This document shows, piece by piece, positions 43,871 through 54,935 of a DNA stretch of 64,000 bases. The notes beneath the pieces are model-generated. The model saw only the letters and a program-made list of their open reading frames with translations, ran no database searches and was not told the origin of the DNA. A program made the position numbers and the translations under genes. Positions within the stretch are counted from its first letter, which is position 1, and each line of letters starts with the position of its first letter. The DNA comes from Typha latifolia (taxonomy: Eukaryota; Streptophyta; Magnoliopsida; Poales; Typhaceae). Location: assembly GCA_019914945.1 (NCBI GenBank), contig CM034107.1, positions 6,076,001 through 6,140,000 of the forward strand. The letters run 5' to 3'.

Positions 43871-45665
43871 AGTGAGGCTAGTAAAGATGGAAGAGTCACC
43901 AATCATATGATATGAGGTGCTAGAATAAAAAATCCAAGGTTTAGTCATATTTGAGACAATAGAGGTAGAAGTAGAGGCACTAGTGAAGCTAAAAGCTCCA
44001 TGAATGAGCTACTAAATCTATTGGAGTTGCACACTACCAAAAGTGGAATTGCTGTAGTGATCAGATGAATCGATGCTCGGTGCAACAGTCGAGGAAGCCA
44101 AGTGATGACTCTTATCCTTGTTTGATCTCCCTTTGTCAGAATAGGGAATAAGCAAAGGATGAAGTTGATAGCACCAAGCGGCAAGATGACCAAGACGACC
44201 ATAATGAGTGCATGTAGGACGCGATAAGTGATGATCTCATCCAAGCACATGAGTGAAGCAAGCAGTACTCAAAATATCAAGTGTGACTGATATAAGAGCA
44301 GGGGCAACACCAAGCACACTCTCTATGGCAACAAAAGTAGGTGTAAAGGTGACCTACTGAGATGGCAAGAGACATTGCCTAAGCTCCTCACCCTGTAGCT
44401 CAGTTATGGCACTGTCCAAGCTCGGGAGAGTGGAGCGATGTAATAGATGCCTAGTCAAATCCTCGAATTCTGAATGAAGGGTATTTAGGAAATCCATTAG
44501 ATGATCCTCGTCATGGTGGCGCTAAGCAGACATCGTGTTAGAGAGGCAAAAAGTAGGCTCTGTTAACATAAGCTCACGCCATATGCCAGTCATGTGGGCG
44601 TAAAAGTCCTTAATAGAGAGCTAACCCTAATTGACCTCCAAGCCTCGCAACGGACTTGAAAGCAATGCATCAGACTCAACTAAATGAATCGCTGAATGAG
44701 ATAGGCCTAGATGGCTTGAGCAAAATATAAGGTTTGGAGCTAAGGATGAAATGATTGATCGACCTATAAGATAAGGTAGGTGCAAACCTCTATGTCACGC
44801 AGGGCTCACTCATCATACTCTGGAGATGGAACTTCCAACTAAACAGCCTTGGGTGCATCAGACTTAGTAGAGGCCACAATGGTGGTTTGGATGATAGTGC
44901 GAGAGGGAGCACACCCCTTAGAGATGCCATTGATATGCTTGAGAAAACGTTGACCGAATAAGACTGTCTCAATGGAAGAGGTTTATATGATCCAATCTCG
45001 ATGAGTGACAAGTAGAAAATCGACTAATAATGCGATCTCATGATTGTCCGAGATGTAAGACGTCACTGGAAGGGACGACAATCTATCAAACACCTTGAAA
45101 GCAATTCAAGATTTTCCAACTTGAGTCCACTCAAGCCTTTCATCGAACACTTGGTGAGCAGAACTTTTGAATACTATAGTAGAAAAAAGATGGGAGCTGT
45201 GAATATAGTAAACCTTTGGCGAACACTTAGTGGGTACTTGCTGAAAAATAATGTTGTTGCTGCTGTGGGATTGAAGAGATGAGACCATGGTGGTTGCACG
45301 ATCTAGAACAACAGCTGCAAAGGACTACTACGCTGCTATTGCTAAATGAAGAAGGTAGAGATCAATGGCTATGCTGATGCTAAAAATAGTGGCAGTTGCC
45401 GCTGTGGTGGCTATGGCTGCTGTGGTTGCTACTATACTTGTAGGGAACTCGTGCCGAGGAAGAAGAAGATGACGGGGTGCTCTGACTTTGATTGAGCTCG
45501 AGGAGGCTGAAAAGCACATAGTTGTTGCAATTGTTGTGGCAAACTACTGCTGCTGTAGCGATAGGTGAGCTTGAGGAATGAGGGGGCAGCTCTTGTGCTC
45601 GATAATGGTGAAAAAAAAGACAATCGAAGAGGGAGATGAAGAGAGATACTGTTGGAGAATGAGAG
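43871..45665 (-). pseudogene. Copia element H, gag and start of protease
   Basis: On the minus strand from right to left: a possible start near 45288 (MVSSLQSHSSNN); ETVLFGQRFLKHINGISKGC (about 44900-44960); SIKDFYAHMTGIWRELM, FLNTLHSEFEDL and LDSAITELQGEELRQCLLPS (44380-44620) typical of copia gag; a zinc knuckle CTHYGRLGHLAAWCYQLH (44165-44215); and the protease start KPWIFYSSTSYHMIGDSSIF (43880-43940), where the catalytic DSG is YSS. Several stops. The 5' LTR is not identified; a gypsy LTR begins at 45666. Confidence 0.82.
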
Positions 45666-46618
45666 TGATACAAATCGTATCAAATCGGATCACATCAAAA
45701 GGAGATTAGGCTCAATGGATTGAGTCTAATTATCTTATTTGGTTATTTAGTTTAATTAGAGTCTTAGTAGGTTAGGATTTTATTTAATTAGCTAAATCTA
45801 ACTCTACGCAATTTTGGGAAAATATTCGCAAAATATTCTACACATATTTAAATAATATCATACCATTGGATAAGGTCGGTAACCTCCAGATTTACAACTT
45901 TGATATTCATGACTTGTCCGGATTCGAAATCTATCAGTGACAAAATGAAATCTTAATCCGAGAGTTAATCCAAGAAGATAAGGAAGACTGGTTTAGTTGG
46001 TTTGTTAGGGATTTAACTTAGTTGTTGATTTGTTAGGATTTGTTAGAATTGTTTAATTTAGTTGATGAGTCCCTAGGTGAGCCTCTATATATATGTGAAG
46101 GAAACCCTAATTGGAGTAGGAAAAAGAATGGAATTGGATTCTTGATTTCTTGCCTCATATCTTCTCTCTAGACTCCTCCCTCCTCCCTCTTCACCATCCT
46201 TTCACCTCTCCCGTTGGCAAGGTTTCTTGTAACTTCTAATCTCCCTCGTCTGTCGAGTCACCCCTCTTCTTTGGGATCTCGACCACTTCGTTCCCTTCAT
46301 CTACTTTCCTTAATCACTTCCACAATCCACCCTCGTCTTTATACCCATCCATAACCCTAACATCCACTCCACCCGTCACCACCACCATTACCCACGTTAT
46401 TCCATATTTTCGTCCCTGCTATAGTTCGAATCTGTGAAGGGCATAAATACAAACGTTTAAGAAACTACAGATCCAACTCAATTAGTTTCTTAATTTTATG
46501 ACTATTTTAGAATATCTGACGAATATATTCCCACGATTGCGCGGACTACTTTCTACAATAAATTCAGATCTTAAGAAATTATTTTGTAGCCGATCTTTTA
46601 GTTCCAGATCTCATCAAT
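45666..46618 (+). repeat. Gypsy LTR C, without motif array
   Basis: Runs from TGATACAAATCG to ATCTCATCA and is followed directly by primer-binding sites, so it is a 5' LTR on the plus strand. The promoter GTGAGCCTCTATATATATG (46078-46096), the following GAAACCCTAATT and the upstream GGATTTGTTAGAATTG are nearly those of gypsy A. The first 400 bp differ entirely and carry no GCGTTCGAACGC words. The rest of the element is missing after about 46786. Confidence 0.88.
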
Positions 46619-46786
46619 TGGTATCAGAGCTTAACAATTTGGTATCAGAGCCTATCAATTGGTATCAGAGCTTAACAATTTGGTATCAGAGCCTATCAAT
46701 TAGTATCAGAGCTTAACAATTTGGTATCAGAGCCTATCAATTGGTATCAGAGCTTATCATTAGTATTAGAGCCTATCAGAGAGATC
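46619..46786 (+). repeat. Tandem primer-binding sites, eight copies
   Basis: Eight copies of TGGTATCAGAGC or one-base variants (TAGTATCAGAGC, TAGTATTAGAGC) follow one another every 20-21 bp, alternating linkers TTAACAAT and CTATCAAT, so the higher-order unit is 41 bp. Each could pair with initiator methionine tRNA. A normal element has one. Confidence 0.92.
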
Positions 46787-47999
46787 CAATTTAAAATGTC
46801 CCTAGAGATTGAGATTGCTTTGATACCATGAAACGATATTAGCATTGACCCTAGATTGGATTAAGGGAGAAGAGAGAAGAAGAAGAAGAAGAAGAAGAAG
46901 AAGAAGAAGAAGAAGAGAAGAGTTTGGAGAAAATTGTTTTGAGTTTGCTTGATGATGAAAGAGGGTGCAAAGCCCTATTTATACAATGTCACCATAAAAT
47001 AAGATAAATAAATGATATACAAATCTAATAACTATAATAGGAACAAAGATCAATTTGGAGAAGATTTTGCACCATTAAGCTCATCAAGGATTTCATCTAC
47101 GACTGGTATTGAGAATTTATCTATGATTGTTATTTGGCTTAATGCACAATACTCAACGTATAGTCGTCGTGAACCATTCATGCTTTTAACCAAAAGAATA
47201 AGGGATGAATATAGACTCGTACTTGGGCACACCATACATGACTTTGTAGCTATGGCTAAGGGTATGGTGCAACTAGTGATGGAAGTTGGTGGTAGGGTAG
47301 AGGTGATGATGGAGGTGGCTCAGCAATAGATGTTAGTGGGTGGTGGTGGCTTATGCGGATCTAATAGATAGCTGAAGGCTATGATTGGCCAACAATTGTG
47401 GTAGCAGGTAAGATAAAAACTGTATGAGAGGCAGAGATAGTTAAGATAAAGAGGGACAAAGTGAAAAAAGAAAGAGGAAGAAGTCGGTTAGAGTTAAGAG
47501 ATATGGAGAGATAGAAGAAAATATTAATCTATTCAATAATTTTAAAGTATGCCTAAGATACAAGCCATAATGCCCTATTTATAGAGAATAAATAAGAGAG
47601 TCATAAACCGAATAAAACAAAACTAATAAACTTAGCTAAACTAGTCTCCATATCTCCCTCGGATTGGATTTCTATTTAGTTGCAAATAGATTCCAAATCT
47701 AAAGAAACTCTGCATATAAAAGTTATAGATCATTATGTCACCAATCTTTTACATTTGTTTTATATTATTTGGACATTTTATGAATTTTCTATAAATATTT
47801 TTTTACAACTACATATAACTTAACTTAATTGAACTTAACTAATTAAATAAGTTCTAGCCTACTATGACTCTTACTTAAATAATTAAGGAAACTAGCACGT
47901 GCAAATAAGTAATGACTTAAATAACTAGGACTTTTAACTAAACCATGCAAGCTAATAAAATAAGGAAAATAGACTAGATCCATCAAGTTCAGTGTCCTC
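46787..47999 (-). mobile_element. Mosaic of degraded LTR and gypsy fragments
   Basis: Contains a primer-site-like TGGTATCAAAGC on the minus strand (46817-46828) abutting LTR-like sequence with an (AAG)n run (46876-46920) and a reversed TATA-like GTATAAATAGGG. A gypsy reverse transcriptase scrap lies at 47050-47240, and a second LTR-like stretch at about 47480-47900 has CTCTATAAATAGGG on the minus strand. The order suggests successive insertions and deletions that I cannot fully resolve. Confidence 0.5.
47050..47240 (-). pseudogene. Gypsy reverse transcriptase fragment
   Basis: The minus strand encodes SLYSSLILLVKSMNGSRRLY followed by VEYCALSQITIIDKFSIPVV and DEILDELNGAK, which is the start of a Ty3/gypsy polymerase palm (KKDGSWR and DYRALN positions changed to SMNGSRR and EYCALS). 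About 60 codons survive without a stop. The YxDD region is absent. Confidence 0.88.
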
Positions 48000-48472
48000 C
48001 GTTATGAGTTGATTAGGTCCAAATCACATCACCTGCTTCCTTAGAAGCTCTTTGATGTGTATAGTTTGAGGAGATGTAGTCATACCTACAATTGCAACAA
48101 GAGAAATTTCTAGGCTTCAACATCATTATTTTCTCCGGTTGCTTCTTCATCTTCCTCCTCTACATATCGCCCTTCAATTAAGAAAAGTGCTCATCGCAAT
48201 TGAAGTACAAGTCTTTCAATCTTATTTCTTGCATCTTTATTGGACTAAGTCTTCAAATAAAGGGTTAGCATGTTTAATTGGGTGTTTGGATTTAAAGCTT
48301 GTCCTCGAACTATGCTTTATAACTAAGAATCGAGCTTCACATAACCGTACAGAGTCGCACAGCAGAAGTCAAGTTTTGTGGCTTAACAACTTGAACATCC
48401 AATCGAATTTGATTTTTTGGGCCACTAATAAGACAATGAAGTTATTGTTACAGCTTGAAAGCACTTCAAAAT
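48000..48472 (-). pseudogene. Gypsy element D, gag C-terminus and protease start
   Basis: On the minus strand, from right to left: SGPKNQIRLDVQVVKPQNL (about 48370-48430), a decayed stretch with four stops, a zinc knuckle IKMQEIRLKDLYFNCDEHF (about 48190-48250), and ISLVAIVGMTTSPQTIHIK (about 48050-48110) leading toward the protease. The upstream gag lies at 56754-57370, beyond the solo LTR, so both were one gene. The catalytic protease motif is lost. Confidence 0.78.
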
Positions 48473-50174
48473 TGTAGCATCCGGTACCATGATATAAAAA
48501 ATATTGCATGTGCATGTGTGGGGCACATGCCCCACTTCCCCACTCCCCCGCGTTCTCCCATTCCCTCTCTTCTTCTCTCTTTTCTCTATTTTACCCCCTT
48601 TTGATTCCCGTCGTGTCATTGGAGGACGTCCACCCCGTGGAATGACTCTCATCAAAGCGTCCTCTTTAACTAGGTATGAGTAATTTAGGATTAATAAATT
48701 ATTTAATATTTTATCCCAATTTTTTCTCTTGATTTTGCTGGAAATCCGACCTGTCGACGGTCTCGTGCCTCCTCATACTGGTCCCAAATTATTCCTCTTA
48801 CCATCCTCTATCTTATTGTGGGGTTTTTGGGCCGCAATCACCTAGCCAAGGATAGATTGGCATCTCCATTAATTGAGGTTTCTCTTTTCTCCGTGACTCC
48901 ATTGGGTAAGAAGGGAAGAAGGTGAACGAGATGGTATTTGGCCTAGCCAAACCCCCTCCTTTTGAGCTTGGACAATAAGCAAGCTCAGGTTTGGGCAACC
49001 CAAGAGTTGATGGTGGTGGGATGTGGACAGCCCACAACCCATCCCTTTATTTAGGTTTGGGCTAACCCAATTAGCTGAATTTAGTTTTTAATTTCTTTAG
49101 TTATTTTGTTAAACTTGACTTTATTGAATTGAATCATATAAATTTAATTTTCAAGCAATCGTAATCCATTTGTTTAGAATATTAGAGGTCATGAGCCAAA
49201 GTAATTGTGAATAATATTTTATTGAAATAAATTATTTATAATAACTATTAGGTTTAGTATTTTTAATAGTTGTTTTGATTAGACAAATAATTGAACCTAT
49301 TCAAGTCCATGTCTACAGCTCAGCCCATGTGGCTTTTATGCTTTGTTGCATTGGGGTCTTTGGGCTTTAAGCTGGCCCAAGTAGATTAATCACCCTCTAA
49401 TCTGTTTCAATTTATTTTAACTATTTTATTTATTTATTCTTATCAGCTTGAGCCTTAATTATTATTAATCATCTTTAGAGAGTAGTTTCGGTTAGTTTTA
49501 ATCATTTTTATAAATCAATATTAATAAATAATAATCATATTACACATGCTTTAATAATTAATAAGTTAATTACTGCGTTCTATTTTAATTTACTTTCAAT
49601 CAACAATTCTTAGGGGAATAGTGATTATGATAATAAATGTATTAATAGCCCTTATTATTGCATTAGGCTGTCATAATTAATATACCACTCTACCTGATTA
49701 ATAAATATAAGGATTCTTAGGTGAACATACCCCAAACCCATAATTTCTAACCATGGCTTAATTAATTAATTAATTTAAGTAGACTTGTGCTTTTGTATAT
49801 TATTTTCATTATTGAGGTAGACGCACTATTGTGTAAGGATGAACCATGACGCAATTGGAGTTTATTAACATGGAAGCAATGTCCGGAAAATGAATTCTTT
49901 ATAGTCTAAAAATAGTATAATATTAAAGTGATATTTTACTTTATGAGTTTATCGCATTCATATCATAAATATGTAGATGTTTATTCATTGTTTAGCATAA
50001 TTATACTTAATTTACTACTTTTATAGTTAGTCATTGATTATTAAACTATTTCTCATTATGATATCTTCGATGTGCATGTCTTATGATTGATAATGTTAAT
50101 CACTACACCACTTGCATGTATCACCATATAGTTAAAGTCTTGTCTCGGCAGTGTGATAGGCTCTGATATCAATT
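48473..50174 (+). repeat. Large solo LTR inside gypsy D, left part
   Basis: Starts TGTAGCATCCGGTACC at 48473 with flank AAAAT (48468-48472). The right part ends at 56753 followed by AAAAT (56754-56758). The gag frame of gypsy D lies on both sides. No coding frame is visible, so a solo LTR of roughly 2.7 kb is the simplest reading. It is split by gypsy B. The A-rich duplication is weak evidence by itself; the split gag is stronger. Confidence 0.65.
50160..50174 (-). other. Primer-site unit outside the 3' LTR of gypsy B
   Basis: GCTCTGATATCAATT lies directly outside the outer edge of the 3' LTR. It matches one unit of the primer-site array inside the element, where target-site DNA is expected. 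CAATT here and CAATG at 55769-55773 could still be the target duplication. Confidence 0.6.
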
Positions 50175-50943
50175 TGATAAGATCTAGAACCAAAGATAGG
50201 CTACGCTAAGATTCCTTCAAGATCTGAATTTATTATAAAAATCAGTTTGCGCAATTAAAAAAATATATTCGTCAAATATTCTCTAGTAGTCAAAACATTA
50301 CGAAACTAATTGGGTTGGATCTGTAACTTCCTAATCTATAACTTTTGTATTTATGCCCTTCACATATATGAACTTAGTAGGGACGAAAATATGGAATAAC
50401 GTAGGTGATGGTGGTGGTGACGGGTGGAGTGGATGTTAGGGTTATGGATGGGTATGGAGATGAGGGTGGATTGTGGAAGTGACTAAGGGAAGTAGACGAA
50501 GGGAATTAAGTGGTCGAGATCCCAAAGAAAAGGGGTGATTCGACAAACGAGGGAAATTATAAGGGAGGAGAAACCTTGCCAACGATCTAGAGAGAAGATA
50601 GGAGGCAAGAAATCAATAATCCAATTCCAATATGAAGTTTGTTGCCATCCACATATTTATAGAGGCTAGCCAACAAATCCTAAAACAATATGAAATCCTA
50701 ATTTTAAAAGATTCTCGTCGATCGAACGCGTTCACGGGCATTCACAAACGCGGGCGTTCACAAGGCGTTCACAAGCATTCACAAGCGTTCACAAGGCGTT
50801 CACAAGCGTTCACAAGGTGTTCACAAGGGTTCACAAGCGTTCGAACGCGACTCTACTTGCGTTCGAACACGACCTACATGAATTTTATTTTAATGAAAGT
50901 AAACACCTAATACAATAAGAAAAGATCCAAACTAAGTGTATCA
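50175..50943 (-). repeat. 3' LTR of gypsy B
   Basis: A 769-bp LTR matching 54936-55768. It lacks a segment present in the other copy, between about 50560 and 50590 (the GGTAGAGGTGGAAGGATGGTG stretch at 55350-55380). The TATA box on the minus strand is CCTCTATAAATATG (50652-50665). Confidence 0.92.
50718..50872. promoter_or_regulatory. GCGTTCGAACGC/GCGTTCACAA array, gypsy B 3' LTR
   Basis: GATCGAACGCGTTCACGGGC leads into a run of GCGTTCACAAG half-sites spaced 9-11 bp (about nine copies), ending AGCGTTCGAACGCGACTC and TGCGTTCGAACACGACC. The tandem half-site expansion is stronger than in any other LTR here. The array is about 50 bp upstream of the TATA box. Confidence 0.88.
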
Positions 50944-50959
50944 TACCACCACGCTTCCC

Positions 50960-51357
50960 CCACCTTGCCCTCAAGGTAAAAAGTCAAGGAAACGCTCCAA
51001 TATACCAGTCTCCAACTCACATGTCGCCTCATCAGATAGCTGCCAAGCAACTCAACTAGAATCTCCATCTCCAATTTGGTACCATGTCATCGTCGGCGTC
51101 TAGCAAGTACTCAAACTTGGTCTACGATCTCTACCTCCACCAATGGCTCCGGTAGAACCAATCCAACAATCTCATGATCTCCAATGTGCTCTCAATAATA
51201 AAACATGTAAGACATTGTGCACTCTCGACCCCTTCGGCAGCTCCGAACGATTTGCAACCGGACCAATACGCTCCAACACCTGAATGCATCCGCGGTCCAG
51301 TAGCAAACTGCCTCGATTCTCCAACTTGGGATGGCACTCCGGATCATCCATCACCTC
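50960..51357 (-). pseudogene. Gypsy B integrase tail with chromodomain-like end
   Basis: The minus strand reads PECHPKLENRGSLLLDRGCI, then QVLERIGPVANRSELPKGSR and VHNVLHVLLLR (integrase C-terminal GPF/Y-type region). Further on, in broken frames, LEMEILVE and DEATCELETGILERF form the chromodomain-like end (about 51000-51100). It follows the RNase H linker (51358) without the HHCC finger or DDE core. Confidence 0.8.
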
Positions 51358-52766
51358 CTACAATAATCTCAAAATATCTGCGTCAGATGTACATGCATAA
51401 CTCAGCTCATCGATGAAGGGAAAGGTAGGAGATGAATAGGCTGCAAGCTCGGCGGTATTGGGTTGGTGCGATAGTGCATCCGCCACTCTATTTTTCATTC
51501 CCTTCTTGTATTGAATTTCATAATCATACCCTAACAATTTTGTGACCCATCGCTGTTGTGCCGGAGTGTGTATGCGCTGTCCCATAAAGTATGGAAGGCT
51601 CCTTTGATCGGTTCGGATAATGAATCGTCTACCAATCAAATAAGGTATCCACTTTGACACCGCATGTAGAATTGCCAACATCTCTCTCTCATAAGTCTAT
51701 AATTGCTGATATTTTTGCGATAAAGCCTTACTAAGATAGGAAATAGGATGTCCTTCTTGCATTAGTACTGCTCCTATGCCAATACCCGATGCATCACACT
51801 CAACAATGAATTCTTTGGTGAAATCCAGTAGCGTTAGAATGGGTGTCGTCGTCATTGCTGTTTTCAATTTTTCAAAGGCTAAAGTGGCTTTATCCGTCCA
51901 TCTAAAAGAGTCCTTCTTTAACAAAGAAGTGAGAGGAGCAGTGATCTTGCCATATTCGGCGATGAATCGACGATAATAACCAGTCAGCCCTAAAAATCCT
52001 CTCAATCCGATGATAGTAGTAGAAATAGGCCAAGCGGTCATACATGCAACCTTTTGACGATCCGCCACTACACCATCCGCTGAAATGATGTGGCCTAAAT
52101 ACTCCACCTTCGGTACTCCCCATAGGCATTTGGACTTTTTGATCTTTAATTGGTTTTGTTCTAACAAATTCAGCACATTCTCCAAATGTCGATAATGCTC
52201 CAATTCAGTCTTACTATACACTAAAATATTGTCAAAAAATACCAAGACATACCTTCTAAGAGAGGCCAAAATATATCATTCATGAGGCCTTGAAAGGTAG
52301 CTGGAGCATTGGTGAGACCAAAAGGCATCACTCGAAAATCATAATGCCCATCTGGAGTCCGAAATGCAGTTTTGTGCACATCTGCCGGGTCAACTCTAAT
52401 TTGATGATACCCGGCCCTCAAGTCAAGCTTACTAAATATAGTTTCTCCTGCAAGCTCGTCCAGTAACTCCTCGATAATCGAAATAGGATATCGGTCTTTG
52501 ACGGTAATAGCGTTTAGTGCTCGATAGTCAACACAAAAATGTCATGTCCCATCCTTTTTTTGCATCAAAAGCACGGGGGATGAGTATGATCTATAACTTG
52601 GTTGTATAAGGCTTTGCTCCAACATCTCGGCTACCATCTTTGAGATAACTTTTTTTTGCACATGTGGGTACCGATATGGCCTCACGTTCGCCGGTGCAGC
52701 CCCGGGTACAATCTCTATGTGGATGGTCTGCCGCTCTCCTCGGTGGCAACTCCTACGGCTCCTCAA
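51358..52766 (-). pseudogene. Gypsy B reverse transcriptase and RNase H
   Basis: Polymerase blocks: [75 protein letters not shown] and FFDNILVYS. The second catalytic aspartate is asparagine (near 52230), which should abolish catalysis. Then VEYLGHIISADGV, RGFLGLTGYYRRFI, RNase H VECDASGIGIGAVLMQEG, RTDQRSLPYFMGQRIHTPA and NRVADALSHQ. A shift near 52260 and stops near 52430-52545 split the frame. Confidence 0.92.
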
Positions 52767-53039
52767 ACAGTCCAGAAAAGTTATCTAATAGATTAGACAA
52801 TTCAATGATAGTACCTGAACTCGTTTGATGCTCATCTCCTGCTGGTCCTAACTAAAGAAGATAAGCCAAATCATATGCACCAAGCAGCCCCACCATAGGC
52901 TGCATCGTAGGAATTAGTGAAGTCCATCAAGTCGCACATCTTTGTTTCCTTGTTTATATTTCATCCACATGCTTCGAAAATTAAATGTGACGGATCTCAA
53001 ACTTTGTAACCACTGAGCACCAAGGACAATGTCCGCTCC

Positions 53040-54760
53040 TCATAGCGCCAACGGATACAAGTCCACAATGATGTCGTGTCCTTGCACCCGTATACCGACT
53101 CGGCGACATAAACTCTCCGCCCTAAGCTTCGTGCCGTCTCTAATAGCAACGTCAAACCCCATAGTCGGTTCAGCATCAAAACCTAATCTCTCACTAGCCA
53201 CTCGTCTAGAAAGTTGTGTGTACTCCCGGAATCGATGAGGATGTGCACACAATGCTTTCTAACAAGTCTGTCTACTCGTAGCATCCTCGGCGCGGAAGTA
53301 CCCAAATATGCATGCATCGATATTTCAACTTGGATATCCTTCTCCATGCCCTCCTCCATAGTCTCCTCATGGGTCTCCTCTGGACTCTCCATCATCAACT
53401 ACCTCATCATCCTCCTCAGGACTATCAATAAGCATCACGCTCCCGATCGGTTTAGAACACCGATGACCGGGGGTGAAACACTTATCACATCGAAACCAAA
53501 GGCCCTTCGCTCTTCGCTCCTCCACCTGGGCAGGTGTGAGAGTTCGAACGGGGGATCTTGTGCCTCATCTAACGTCGGAAGAAGGTCTCAAATGTGATCG
53601 TGGTCTAGTAGTCGCAGTCGCTGTTTTTGAAACCGCAGAATTTCCAATCGACATTCTAGGTGCAAACCGCCCATCTCGGTTGCCCCAATTGATTTTCGCT
53701 ACCATCGTTAGAGCCCTATGCTTTTGTTCCATCCTCATGGCCTTCTCAAAGACCTCCTCAAGAGTAGTAGGACATAGAGCACGAACATCCGCTTGTATCT
53801 CCTATCGCAGCCTTGAAATAAATATATTCATCAATGTACGTTTGGGCCATGGTGGCTCACAACGACTACTAACTCTTTCAAACTCAGTTTAGTACTCCAA
53901 TACGGTAGTCTTTTGAATCATCTTGCTTAATGTGGCAGTAAAATCTTCATATGCCGCTGTTCCAAATCTGCATATAATCCTCCTACAAAAATTAGCCCAT
54001 CCAATAAATCCACCACCACAAATAATCGACCTATACCAATGCAATGCCGTTCCTTGGAGGTGGAAGCTTGCCATTTGGACTTTTGCATCTTCCATTGTAC
54101 CTTGACAATCAAAATATTATTCAACTTAAAACACCCAATCCGTTGGATCACCGCCTTAGAATTTTGGAAAGTCCAAGCGGGCGGTTCTCCCCTGAATAGC
54201 ATTGTCGGGTTCACGAAAGATTCTTGGTTCATGTCTAAACCTTTGTGCATGTTGATCACCTTCTCTAAATCCTCGAGCACGTACATCACCATCTCCATAG
54301 GGATCAACCTCATCCTCATAGTGCCAATCCTCCTCATCGACGAAGCGCGCGGTGCCGCACGCCTCTCAAGTTCCACTACCGCTGGTCTTGAGTTTTGTAA
54401 CGGAGGTGGGGGCTGATGTGAAGGCATAAGTAGGAGGGGATCATTGACACTCATATGACGGACTTGGACCTATGAGGTATCGGTTCTATGGAGTCCCACC
54501 GTTGGTCCTTCTTGAAACTCCGTTCGTCATCGAGGAGATGACGAACTCAATTGATTTACAACATATTCCTTAAATTCATTGTAATCCTTTTGTATGTTGT
54601 CAACTCTATGCAACAATGTTTGGAACATGTCCCTTAGTTCATCCATATTTGAACCCATGGACGTTGGTTGACTCGGTCCTGCCGTGGTCGCTCCAAAGGA
54701 ATCAGCCTCCCGGTTAGGATCATCGTGCATTGAGTCCTCCCTTGTCAGTGTGCTCTCCAT
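53040..54760 (-). pseudogene. Gypsy B gag and protease
   Basis: Gag begins at 54760 on the minus strand (MESTLTREDSMHDDPNREAD). It continues through a predicted coiled coil (ELRDMFQTLLHRVDNIQKDY), the gag domain (VQMASFHLQGTALHWYRSI, CRFGTAAYEDFTATLSKM), a CCHC-like knuckle with the second cysteine kept (FRCDKCFTPGHRC, near 53470) and the protease HILIDSGSTHNFLDEWLVRD (53183-53250), whose catalytic DSG is intact. Several stops and shifts, for example at 54527, 53889 and 53180. Confidence 0.88.
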
Positions 54761-54820
54761 AGGTCTTTGTTGATATCATCTTCCTTGTTTCAACCATTAA
54801 TAGAGGTCTGAGGTTTGCTT

Positions 54821-54935
54821 GCTCTAATACCAATTGATAGGCTCTGATATCAATTGTTAGGCTTTGATACCAATTGATAGGCCCTGATACCAATTGTTAG
54901 GCCATGATACCAATTGTTAGGTTCTGATACCAATT
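54821..54935 (-). repeat. Tandem primer-binding sites, six 20-bp units
   Basis: Six head-to-tail units, the first five exactly 20 bp: GCTCTAATACCAATTGATAG, GCTCTGATATCAATTGTTAG, GCTTTGATACCAATTGATAG, GCCCTGATACCAATTGTTAG, GCCATGATACCAATTGTTAG and GTTCTGATACCAATT. On the minus strand each gives a TGGTATCAGAGC-type site for initiator methionine tRNA. The unit touching the LTR reads TGGTATCAGAAC, one base off the consensus. Confidence 0.94.

Noticed and set aside
45328..45683. Ser/His/Leu-rich open frames on the minus strand
   Set aside because: Low-complexity GCTGCTG-type sequence near the start of copia H gag; no motif allows a gene call.
47012..47329. Open frame of 105 codons on the plus strand
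   Set aside because: Antisense to the gypsy reverse transcriptase scrap read on the minus strand at 47050-47240.
53214..54416. Plus-strand open frames of 125-139 codons
   Set aside because: Antisense shadows of gypsy B gag and protease.
54821..54935. CRISPR-like regular repeats
   Set aside because: Units are contiguous 20-bp tandem repeats without unique spacers, carry the tRNA-iMet primer sequence and sit next to an LTR in a plant genome.
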